The translations under genes were made by a program, and so were the position numbers. A DNA stretch of 41,690 bases from positions 1 through 41,690 of the forward strand of contig CAYGZQ010000035.1 of assembly GCA_964354375.1 (NCBI GenBank), read 5' to 3'. The notes under the pieces were generated by a model, which did no database searches, had not been told where the DNA came from, and worked only from the letters and a program-made list of their open reading frames with translations. This stretch comes from CAYGZQ01 sp964354375 [NCBI: uncultured Planctomycetota bacterium] (GTDB taxonomy: Bacteria > JAJVIF01 > JAPKYR01). How positions within the stretch are numbered: the stretch's first letter is position 1; the number at the start of each line of letters is the position of its first letter. Below are positions 24,468 through 32,062 of the stretch, one piece after another.

Positions 24468-24983
24468 TCAGTAGATCGTTATCGGCTTGTCGATATCTTC
24501 GTTGCCCCAGTCCCGAACAAGTCCGTCGCTGATCAGATAAAAGGTCTTGAGGTCCATGTATTTCTCGAGCGGCCACGCAATGATGGAGTAGTTCTGGGGA
24601 TACTCCCCCATGTTGATCATCTGGACCGAATATCCCTTGATGAAAAGCCCCCGCCTGCCGGCCATGCGCTGATAAGCCTTGTGATCGATGGCATCGACTT
24701 TTCTCAGGTCATGGAACTGGTCATGACCGGCCGTGTAGTACCCGAACGCGTCGTAGTAAACCTCTTCGGCCTCGGAAAGCTCCTTGAGGCCCTGGATCGC
24801 GTTGGTCTCAAGCGCGTTGCGCCGAGCGTTCTGGTAGTTCGGCATCGCCAACACAGCCAGGATCGATATCAGGCTTACGGCGAGCATGATTTCCACCATG
24901 GTGTACCCGCGCGGGGCCCGATCCTCGGGGGATCCGCGCGATTCTCTTGTGTCGGCTGCTTCCATCGTATTCTGCCCCGTCAT
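24468..24983 (-). CDS. Pilin-like protein 4 (171 aa)
   Basis: The cleavage site is PRG|YTMVEI (Gly26) after a long, hydrophilic leader. The helix includes MPNYQNARRNALETN, a common pilin stretch just after the hydrophobic core. YYDAFGYYTAG, GYSVQMIN, NYSIIAWP and DLKTFYLISDGLV match the array consensus. AAAGGTC lies immediately before the ATG. It is 21 bases after the stop of the previous pilin. Confidence 0.85.
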   Translation of the reverse strand: MTGQNTMEAADTRESRGSPEDRAPRGYTMVEIMLAVSLISILAVLAMPNYQNARRNALETNAIQGLKELSEAEEVYYDAFGYYTAGHDQFHDLRKVDAIDHKAYQRMAGRRGLFIKGYSVQMINMGEYPQNYSIIAWPLEKYMDLKTFYLISDGLVRDWGNEDIDKPITIY

Positions 24984-25004
24984 GACCTTTCACCGGCGGT
25001 CCGG

Positions 25005-25532
25005 TCAGTAGTCTTGCACAATCGACCCGTCGGACCCGATGCCCTCCCTCACGGGAGGCATCTGGATCACTCTGTCGCTTCCGGGCTGGCCCGTGATGAA
25101 CAGGTTTATGTTGAAAGTTCTCAACCCCATACGGTTATAACCGACGGGGATTGCATCCACTTTATAGTACAGCGAATTCGGGCTGTTCGGAACATAGAAC
25201 GCAAGCGAGTATCGGTCGATGAACGCGAGCGTGCTCGAGGGGCTCATCGGATGCTGAAAGTTGAACACCGTGGAGTACCCGTTGGGCAAGTAGTTAGCGG
25301 TCTGGAGCTCCAGGAAATTCCCGAACCTTCCGTACTCCGAGTGGAAGCGACTCTCCGCCAGAGCGATCCTTCGCAGGCGCGAAATGGCGTTGTCCTCGTA
25401 GACAATCCGCCTTGCGCGCATGAAGGACGGCAGCGCGAAGGCGGCGATCATGCCGATTATCACGCAGACCGTGAGAATCTCGATCATGGTCCAGCCTTCC
25501 TGTCGCTTCTGTATGTCCTGTCTATCCGACAT
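25005..25532 (-). CDS. Pilin-like protein 3 (175 aa)
   Basis: The leader ends in QEG|WTMIEI (Gly13). Trp at +1 is unusual, since Phe or Tyr is standard, though Glu+5 is kept. The helix is followed by FHSEYGRFGNFLEL. The domain has RYSLAFYVP, YYKVDAIPVGYNR and GLRTFNINLFITG. No clear ribosome site precedes the ATG, which is only 6 bases from the upstream stop, so translation is probably coupled. Confidence 0.83.
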   Translation of the reverse strand: MSDRQDIQKRQEGWTMIEILTVCVIIGMIAAFALPSFMRARRIVYEDNAISRLRRIALAESRFHSEYGRFGNFLELQTANYLPNGYSTVFNFQHPMSPSSTLAFIDRYSLAFYVPNSPNSLYYKVDAIPVGYNRMGLRTFNINLFITGQPGSDRVIQMPPVREGIGSDGSIVQDY

Positions 25533-25538
25533 GTCACG

Positions 25539-26036
25539 CTAGTAAACCGGTCTCCCGGTATCAAGCCACTTCACGACCCCATCCTCTTCCACGAAAAACC
25601 CTCTCAGATCGGGTATTCCACCCAGCGGGACCCATCGAGGGTACCACGTATGAGGCTCATCCAGAACCCCTGTCGCAACGATCTCAAAACCCAGCCCGCC
25701 CTCCTCTATATTGAACTCGAGCTCGTACTCCGGGACGTATGCGGGCCTGTGGTAGTGCAGAGGCTCGTCCGACTGATACAGATAACTCTCGTCGATGTAG
25801 CCTTCGATGCGGAGGTCCTCGAAGGTGCCGTAATTGCCGAAATCGCGGAAGTACATGCGCTCAAAGGCCGCCAGCTGCGCGAGCTTCTGTACCGCCAGTT
25901 TCTCCTTGCTGCGCCTTTTCACCTCGAGGTACTGAACCGTGCCGACAGTCACCAGAATGCCCACTATCGTGGCCACGATCAGCACTTCCATCAGGGTGTA
26001 GCCTCTTTGTCTGGTTTTCATTATCAGCGCAAACAT
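25539..26036 (-). CDS. Pilin-like protein 2 (165 aa)
   Basis: Cleavage would be at QRG|YTLMEV (Gly12). The mature domain has YFRDFGNYGTFEDL, EYELEFN and DLRGFFVEEDGVVKW. It has a strong ribosome site (GGAGGAACGGG before the ATG at 26036). An internal ATG at residue 6 gives the very short leader typical of PilA, but no better ribosome site. Confidence 0.85.
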   Translation of the reverse strand: MFALIMKTRQRGYTLMEVLIVATIVGILVTVGTVQYLEVKRRSKEKLAVQKLAQLAAFERMYFRDFGNYGTFEDLRIEGYIDESYLYQSDEPLHYHRPAYVPEYELEFNIEEGGLGFEIVATGVLDEPHTWYPRWVPLGGIPDLRGFFVEEDGVVKWLDTGRPVY

Positions 26037-26051
26037 CCCGTTCCTCCGACT

Positions 26052-26558
26052 CTACCGAGGCTGCAGCCAAAGGTATCTCTGGTAGATCACTTCGCCGTCC
26101 TCCTGGACGTAGAACGTTCTCAGGCCGAGCGAGTTGTAAAGCGGTATCGCGACTATCATGAACTGAAACGCATCGGGCTCCAGGTTATTCTCCTCGTGGC
26201 TTCTCACAAAGTCCAGACGGTAGTGCGGCACAAATGCATTGAGGGTGTGACGTCTGTCGTCGTCCTCGTCGTAAATCTGGGGCACCAGGCCCGCGTTCTG
26301 CAAATCGAAGAAAGTGCCGTAGGTTCCCTCCGGATTGACCGTGGGATCGTTGGAATAGCGAAACACGGTCTCGACCCTGGCAAGCTCCTTGAGGCGCTGA
26401 ACCGCCCCCTCCTCGGCCGCGTAGCGCTTGTAGTTCCGCATCATGCCCTGGGTCATCAGCACAACGATAACGACCAAGGCGGTGACGCCGAGGATTTCCA
26501 CCAGGGTGTAACCGGTCTGACGCTCGCGCTCTCTTTTCTTAATCTCTTCAATCATCAA
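26052..26558 (-). CDS. Pilin-like protein 1 (168 aa)
   Basis: Cleavage is at QTG|YTLVEI (Gly16). The helix contains MTQGMMRNYKRY, less typical than its neighbours. The domain has HYRLDFVRSHEEN, FMIVAIPLYN and GLRTFYVQEDGEVIYQ. This last string gives the clearest version of the terminal motif. It is the first of the twelve small pilins in transcription order, 30 bases after the PilW-like gene. Confidence 0.84.
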   Translation of the reverse strand: MMIEEIKKRERERQTGYTLVEILGVTALVVIVVLMTQGMMRNYKRYAAEEGAVQRLKELARVETVFRYSNDPTVNPEGTYGTFFDLQNAGLVPQIYDEDDDRRHTLNAFVPHYRLDFVRSHEENNLEPDAFQFMIVAIPLYNSLGLRTFYVQEDGEVIYQRYLWLQPR

Positions 26559-26588
26559 GAACCACCGAAATCAAGTCCCCGTCCGTTT

Positions 26589-27245
26589 CTATTTTTTGAA
26601 GAACGCATTTTCGATGTCGTCGAAATCACCCGGGGGCTCTTTCATGCCCAGGCTCGGATTCCTCATGAACACGTCGTACTCCCGCCGGACGGTGGAGCCG
26701 CCGATGTTCACGCTCAGGGTCATGATGATCTGACGGGCCTTGGGAAACCGGTCGGTAAACTCGCCGTTCTCGTCCAGAAGGCTGAACTCGATCCCGGCCA
26801 CGCCGGTCGACATGATGCTGGTGCCCTGGTTCAGACCGTCCGACGTGACCACGGTCCTCATGAGGTAAGTTTCTCCGGAGAACACGCCCGGTCGGGTTCG
26901 GTATCTGACCCAGGTCTCGACGCCGTCAGGTCCGGAGTAGCCCAGGGTGAGCTCGAAAGGACTGACCGTGTCACGCAGAGCCAGCCCGCCGCCCTCTGCA
27001 TTGACCGTCCCGTTGTAGAACCAGGTGGCCGCCTGCACGTCTTTCATGAACGAGCTCATGGCACGCTGGTGACCGAATTCCACGCTCTGGGTGTTTGTAA
27101 GGGTCTCCAGAGTGTCGAGTCCTTCGAGAAGGCCCGCCACGATGCCGACCGCGATCAGGGTCGTGAGGCCGATGACGATCATTGTCTCGAGAAGGGTGAA
27201 GCCTCTCTCGCGGACAAGCGCGGGTATTTTTCTTCCTGCAGTCAT
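26589..27245 (-). CDS. PilW-like minor pilin (218 aa)
   Basis: Cleavage is at ERG|FTLLET (Gly15, Glu+5), with a hydrophobic helix (MIVIGLTTLIAVGIVAG). The beta-rich domain contains VEFGHQRAMSSF and GYSGPDGVETWVRYR, as in PilW and GspJ-type minor pilins, which help form the tip. It starts 4 bases after the stop of the PilV-like gene. The order PilX-, PilV-, PilW-like is a known minor-pilin cassette, though the exact match to each name is by helix and order rather than by close similarity. Confidence 0.75.
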   Translation of the reverse strand: MTAGRKIPALVRERGFTLLETMIVIGLTTLIAVGIVAGLLEGLDTLETLTNTQSVEFGHQRAMSSFMKDVQAATWFYNGTVNAEGGGLALRDTVSPFELTLGYSGPDGVETWVRYRTRPGVFSGETYLMRTVVTSDGLNQGTSIMSTGVAGIEFSLLDENGEFTDRFPKARQIIMTLSVNIGGSTVRREYDVFMRNPSLGMKEPPGDFDDIENAFFKK

Positions 27246-27248
27246 TCT

Positions 27249-28883
27249 CTAGGGATTCGTGCTATCGACCCCCACCCACCTTACTTCGACCTGGTCGATC
27301 GAAAAACCTTTGTAGTTCAAATCGTACGTACTGCCCGATGAATTCGATGTGAAATGGATGACCAGCGTGTCTCCGGTAACCCATGGGGTCCAGACCGCCG
27401 GGCCATACCCTCCCGTCGGTTCCGAGTAGACATTAGCGTCCTTGTCCTCGACGGTCACGATGTCGCCGCCGGACTCGAGATCAAACACTCCGAACCGACC
27501 TCTTATCTCGCTCGCCCCCGGCACCAGGAACGGGAACTTGAGGTCCTCATTGTCGCCGTAGACGAGGTGGGTCGGGAAGTTGTTCAGGCTTGGAAGTCGA
27601 TCGACCCTCGTCGGCGCATCCCTGTAGAAAGTCGTCTCAAATCGCGCCAGCGGCTTCGTGCGCTCATCCCACCACCCGGTGCGCTGCCAGTCCGCATTCA
27701 GGTTCACATTCGTCGAGGGGAAGAATCCCAGCTCGACTCTTACGAGGTCCGCCTGAGACTCGACCGCCTCTTCGTCGCCGGCGGCCTGCGTGTAGACCCG
27801 CCTTCCCATGTCGAAGCCGGAGCCCAGGTAATTCGTGAAGTACATAATTACGTTGTTGTACTCGAACTCTCCGCTTTCCATCTCGACCTTGTCCACGTAA
27901 TTCGTCGCTTTGCTGAACCCGTAGGCCTCGATCTCACTTACGAACGGCCAGTGGAAATTGCGATCGAAATCGCTGTAGGTGTCGATGCCTCTCACGCCCA
28001 GGAGGCCGACCTCCATGGGCTCCACCGCGTTGTCAAAGATCATCCGGATTCCGCCGGATGCATACCCCTGGTCCTTTACCGTTTCGACAATGTGCGTTGC
28101 CTCGCGCCAGGGGTCGAGAATCTCCCCGTTTCCGAGCACCTTATCGCTCCAGAAGAACTCGAAGTTCCTCTGCCAGATGTTGGACTCGTGGGGCAGATAG
28201 TCGAAATCGGTTGGGGAGACGTCCACGTCCATGGTCTCGGTCACGTTGAACCGGTTATCGTACAGGATTCTTGCGATTTTCGTTTTCTCGGGGAACGAGC
28301 AGTAGACGTACTGATAGTCGTCAGGGGCGTAATCGCCTCCGCCGCCCGGACCGCCTCCCGGACCGCCGCCACCCGGTCCGCCGCCGCCCGGGCCGCCCGC
28401 ACCCGGACCGCCTCCCGTGTCGACCCAAGCCAACAGATTATTGGGGGCCATCCAGCGGGAGTTGAAATTCGCCCTTCTGCCGTCGAACGCGAGATCCCTC
28501 GAGAACTCGCCCGATACGGTGCTGAGGTCTCCTGAGGCCATAGGCTGGGTATTGCCGCCGTAGTGCTGACATATCGCGATATTCCTGAAGTAGTCTGGAA
28601 CATCCTGAAGGCTCCCGGCTTCGCCGGTCATCAGGAAGGGTATGTCCTCGAAGCCGGCAGCACGCAGGTTTTCGAATTCGAGGCCGGCGAGGTATATGAG
28701 CTGGTTTTCGTCGACGGCTGTTCGGGAAAGGGTGGCAGACGTGGAGAGAGCCATGAGGAATCCCGCGACCGCGATGCCCAGAACGACGGTCGAGATAAGG
28801 ACCTCCAGCAGGCTGAGGCCGCGCTGGTCGGTTGACAGCTTTCCGATCATTGAACCCAGGCTTCTATTGGATGACATTCGCAT
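27249..28883 (-). CDS. Oversized PilV-like minor pilin (544 aa)
   Basis: Cleavage is at QRG|LSLLEV (Gly22, Leu+1, Glu27 as +5), and the helix AVAGFLMALSTSATLSR follows, as in PilV/GspI. The mature protein is about three times the usual size of PilV. Residues ~154-184 are almost pure Gly/Pro, probably a flexible linker. The last ~80 residues (FDLESGGDIVTVEDKD to GFSIDQVEV) look like a CUB-type beta sandwich: a GD turn, a hydrophobic strand and GF near the end. That would make it a tip protein carrying a binding domain. The assignment of the CUB-like end is mine and tentative. Confidence 0.72.
   Translation of the reverse strand: MRMSSNRSLGSMIGKLSTDQRGLSLLEVLISTVVLGIAVAGFLMALSTSATLSRTAVDENQLIYLAGLEFENLRAAGFEDIPFLMTGEAGSLQDVPDYFRNIAICQHYGGNTQPMASGDLSTVSGEFSRDLAFDGRRANFNSRWMAPNNLLAWVDTGGGPGAGGPGGGGPGGGGPGGGPGGGGDYAPDDYQYVYCSFPEKTKIARILYDNRFNVTETMDVDVSPTDFDYLPHESNIWQRNFEFFWSDKVLGNGEILDPWREATHIVETVKDQGYASGGIRMIFDNAVEPMEVGLLGVRGIDTYSDFDRNFHWPFVSEIEAYGFSKATNYVDKVEMESGEFEYNNVIMYFTNYLGSGFDMGRRVYTQAAGDEEAVESQADLVRVELGFFPSTNVNLNADWQRTGWWDERTKPLARFETTFYRDAPTRVDRLPSLNNFPTHLVYGDNEDLKFPFLVPGASEIRGRFGVFDLESGGDIVTVEDKDANVYSEPTGGYGPAVWTPWVTGDTLVIHFTSNSSGSTYDLNYKGFSIDQVEVRWVGVDSTNP
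28334..28425 (-). repeat. Gly/Pro-coding imperfect tandem repeat in the PilV-like gene
   Basis: Repeats of CCGCCGCCCGG-type units, imperfect and roughly 15-18 bases long, encode the GGGPGGGGP linker. Such tracts change length by slippage. A change of a non-multiple of three would break the reading frame of the adhesin end. Confidence 0.6.
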
Positions 28884-28898
28884 ATATTCCAGCCTCTG

Positions 28899-31580
28899 TC
28901 ACTCGACACCGAGAGTTCTGAACGCCTCTATCGCCCCGGACGACCGATCGTAATAGTCGCCGTAGGCCAGTTGCATGTAGTCGGTCACATAGCTCTTGAT
29001 CTCCGTGAGCTTACCGTTCACGAAGCCGCACCTGTCAATCTCGAACCCGGCATAAGTATCATTGTCGTCTCCGTCCCCGATCAGGAGCACCTGTGCGGTC
29101 TTGCCGGGCACAAGGACCCATCCGAAGGTCGCGTTGAGGTCGACAAACGTGCCGGCGGATTCTTCAGGGATGTACGGACCCTGTGCGCCCGGGCCGAGGG
29201 GGTTCTGCTGCTCGCCGCCGGGATTCTCCGGATTCCCGGGCCCTCCGGCGTCAGGGCCTCCGGACACGCTGTCGGACAGGAGTGTGGCAATCAGGATGCC
29301 GTTCGAGTCGTAGACCTCGATTCGGTCGCCGGGATCAAGATCGTAGTTGTAGCGGTCGAAATGGAGCCCTACCACGATGGGGTCAGGCATGGCGGTGTAG
29401 TTGGTGTACCACCACTCGCCACGCTCGGTCGAACCGCTTCCGAAAGCGGTGTAACTGTCATTCGACGGAAAGCAAGCGTCGGTCCGGATCGTCGGCGCCG
29501 TCTTGTCGTCGTCCACGCCGTTGGAAGTGGTGTAGCCGACCGAAGCGATGCGGTAGCCGAAGTTCTCCATCGTCGGCTCGTAGGCGTCCACGTCGTCCGA
29601 GAAAAGCTCGATCTCCATGAGCTGCGCGTCGCCGCAGTCAATGGTCTCTTCCTGGAGATCAAAGATATCGAAATACTGCGGGTCCGCGGCAGGCGTGCCG
29701 ATCAGGGGGCCCAGGTTCCCGTTCGCGTGCACGAAGTAGATGGTCTCGTGCGTGCCGGACAGCAGGTTTCCGGGCGTGGTGATTCTCAGCAAGTCATTAT
29801 TCGCATTGAGACTGGTGGCGGTGAAATCGACCGCCTCCGAGAACTCGACGTGCCATTCGTCGACGTTTCCTTCTCCGCTCACGTTGTCTTTGTTCGGGCA
29901 GAACGGGCGGTAGATAGTCACGTATCCCGCGTAAGCATCGGGAAGGGGCGCGGGGAACGGGAAGAAACCGTTGGGCAGCGTGTAGAGCAGGTCTGTGCGC
30001 CCCAGGTTGAGGTCGTGGGGGCTTTCCATAATGGGATCGTCCACCCTCATCCAGTCGCCCTGCTCGTCCGTGTACTCAAGGCCGGAGACCTTGTAGCCGT
30101 AGTCCGCGACGCCGTCCATGTCGGTCGAGGACATCCTGATAAGCACCAGCATGTAGCCGAGAGGGAGGCCCTCGTTTGCATTCTGGATTACCGGCGCATA
30201 TCCGTCCGCCGGCAGCGGGGTCACATTGTCGTACACCGCAATGGGATTCGGAGGCGCCTGGTCGCTCGCGTCGAACAGGAACAGCCTGTCTGAGCCATCG
30301 AGCGAGAAATTGGGGTCAAACTGGATCTGCATCCTCTGCGAGAATATCTGAGGCGAGCTGGGCAGAGGCTGGTAAGGCGAATAGATCACCTGGATGTTCA
30401 GGCTGGTCGGGGTGCTCCTCGGGATTATCGTGTCGTATGGATGCGGAGTCTCGTAGTAGGGCGAGAACTCATCGGAGTCGAAGCTATACCTGATGCCGCC
30501 CACCCTGAACCCATAGGTCTTGGTCGGGTCCACCTGGTTTGCGTCGGTCAGAAAATACAGTCCCAGGGTATTGTACTCGAGCGCGAAGTCCCTGAAGAAA
30601 TCGCGGGTGAAGACCTCCTGGGTGGTGTTGATGAAATCGGTGATCTCCTGAGGGGGGGTGAGATCGAGAGCGTTCGCGAACCTCTGCGGCGTCTCTTTTT
30701 TCAGCCAGGGGGCTACGTAAAGGGAATCGTCCTGGTCGATGGCGACCTGGTTCAGAGCGGCAAGAAGCCTTATGCCCTTGACGGTACGACCCGTGTGCCT
30801 GGGGTCCTGCTGGTAGGTCACGGTCCAGCCGCGGCTCTGATTCGCGCTGTAAGGATGGTCCGTCTGGATGTAGGGGTAAGGGCCCATGCGGGACGGCTCC
30901 CGCACTCCGGCCTCGCGCACATCGTATGTCCACTGCACGTTCGGGTACTGGCCGCGCAGGAAACTGAACAAAGTGGTGTCACCCTCAGGCTCCGCCACTT
31001 CACCCGCGCTGTACACGACGAGGTCTCCAAGAGACTGCACAGGCTGGAACTCATACGCCGGGTAGTCCTCGCTGAACAGGTAATCGTCCTGGTAAGAGTA
31101 CTGAGCGTCGTCGTGGCTTCCGGGGATAATGCTGGACTCCGCGCTCCCGACCGACACCGATTCCTGCGTATCGGTCATGTACGCGAGACGCTCGAAGGAC
31201 AGGGGGAAGCTGCCGACCTGCCTGCTTGTCGTTTTCCCTTCGTCGATCAAATCAAGACGAAGCTGATCTTCGGATGCCAGGGTGGAGACGCCGTACGCGG
31301 GGTCGCCCCAGTAAACCGGAACGGAGCCGGAATCGCCGAGGTCCTGGCGCAGGCTGGCGGCCCCGGTCTCCAGTCCCGCTTCAGCGACGAGCCGTGAGCG
31401 ATACATGTTCGCGTGCGTGTCGGTCGCCTCGACCGAGTTCAGGGCCACCTGCAGTGTTATGTAGGCAAGGACAGCGAAGATGGTAGCCACGATAAGCACT
31501 GTGACCAGAACAGCGCCTCGTTCATGAGTCGTTTTCCGTGGTGAGAATCGTGGTGCCTGCATTCTTGCGTCTTGCCTCAT
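28899..31580 (-). CDS. Oversized PilX/GspK-like minor pilin with CUB-like repeats (893 aa)
   Basis: Near the start is ERG|AVLVTVLIV: a prepilin-type site (Gly22) without Glu at +5 (Thr instead), as in GspK/PilX tip pilins. The helix, then a conserved VEATDTHANMYRSRLVAEAGLETG stretch in two parts, fits the PilX family. The rest (~800 residues) is beta-rich and has three weak repeats (about 420-503, 577-685, 735-860), each with a GDRIEVYD-like turn and a strand ending GF or YG, which recall CUB domains. PilX is usually ~200 aa. I chose the ATG at 31580; a TTG at 31619 or an ATG at 31562 are possible. It is the first gene behind the sigma54 promoter. Confidence 0.75.
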   Translation of the reverse strand: MRQDARMQAPRFSPRKTTHERGAVLVTVLIVATIFAVLAYITLQVALNSVEATDTHANMYRSRLVAEAGLETGAASLRQDLGDSGSVPVYWGDPAYGVSTLASEDQLRLDLIDEGKTTSRQVGSFPLSFERLAYMTDTQESVSVGSAESSIIPGSHDDAQYSYQDDYLFSEDYPAYEFQPVQSLGDLVVYSAGEVAEPEGDTTLFSFLRGQYPNVQWTYDVREAGVREPSRMGPYPYIQTDHPYSANQSRGWTVTYQQDPRHTGRTVKGIRLLAALNQVAIDQDDSLYVAPWLKKETPQRFANALDLTPPQEITDFINTTQEVFTRDFFRDFALEYNTLGLYFLTDANQVDPTKTYGFRVGGIRYSFDSDEFSPYYETPHPYDTIIPRSTPTSLNIQVIYSPYQPLPSSPQIFSQRMQIQFDPNFSLDGSDRLFLFDASDQAPPNPIAVYDNVTPLPADGYAPVIQNANEGLPLGYMLVLIRMSSTDMDGVADYGYKVSGLEYTDEQGDWMRVDDPIMESPHDLNLGRTDLLYTLPNGFFPFPAPLPDAYAGYVTIYRPFCPNKDNVSGEGNVDEWHVEFSEAVDFTATSLNANNDLLRITTPGNLLSGTHETIYFVHANGNLGPLIGTPAADPQYFDIFDLQEETIDCGDAQLMEIELFSDDVDAYEPTMENFGYRIASVGYTTSNGVDDDKTAPTIRTDACFPSNDSYTAFGSGSTERGEWWYTNYTAMPDPIVVGLHFDRYNYDLDPGDRIEVYDSNGILIATLLSDSVSGGPDAGGPGNPENPGGEQQNPLGPGAQGPYIPEESAGTFVDLNATFGWVLVPGKTAQVLLIGDGDDNDTYAGFEIDRCGFVNGKLTEIKSYVTDYMQLAYGDYYDRSSGAIEAFRTLGVE

Positions 31581-32062
31581 TCGATCCAGTGTCCGCCCTC
31601 GGCCATAGCATAGCAACAATCGGCTCGCGCGATTGGAGCCGGTTTCGGAAGTGCAATTCCCATGCCATCAGGCTGTCCGACCGTGGCGCCCGACGGCCCG
31701 GGCAGGCTACTCAACCCGGTTTCCCTAAATAGTACTAGTTCCAAACGTATTTGTCGACCCCGGCTGCCCTTGAAGTGTTGCATTCCACAAGCCAAACGCA
31801 CTCAGGGACAGCTCCAGCAGTTCGACGACCGACCTGCGAGTTACGGTGCGACAGAAAAGCCCCGGACTCGCAAACCGGAAAAATCCTGGAATAAAAATCT
31901 TATATCATCTTACTTGGATGACTCGCTGTTGCATCCTGCTACAGCATTCCCGGCGACCGGTCCCAAAAAAATCCAGTTTCTGCGCTTCTCTCAAACACTA
32001 TTATTATCTGCCGGATTGTCCCCGACTTGATTACCTTAAGGCAAATTAAGTCTCCAGGTCTG
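31581..32062. other. 482-base non-coding region upstream of the pilin array
   Basis: It holds the sigma54-type promoter (31652-31667) and, further from it, AT-rich stretches such as ATTATTATC at 31999-32007 and a near-palindrome around TTACCTTAAGGCAA (about 32031-32044). These could bind an activator or IHF, but I cannot identify sites. No gene of convincing length, start or composition is seen on either strand, and no clear terminator ends the membrane-protein gene at 32063. Confidence 0.6.
31652..31667 (-). promoter_or_regulatory. sigma54 (RpoN) promoter of the minor pilin/pilin array
   Basis: TGGCATGGGAATTGCA on the minus strand matches the -24/-12 consensus TGGCACGN4TTGCW, with the GG and GC at the exact spacing and one mismatch. 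The start would be near 31640, giving a leader of about 60 bases to the PilX-like ATG. Pilin genes in several T4P systems are RpoN-dependent and need an activator such as PilR. The activator-binding site and a PilSR pair are not visible in this window. Confidence 0.7.

Noticed and set aside
24681-27341. 886-codon open frame on the plus strand across the pilin array
   Set aside because: It is antisense to four intact pilin-like genes and the PilW-like gene, rich in His/Arg/Val from reverse-read codons, and has no start signal or domain.
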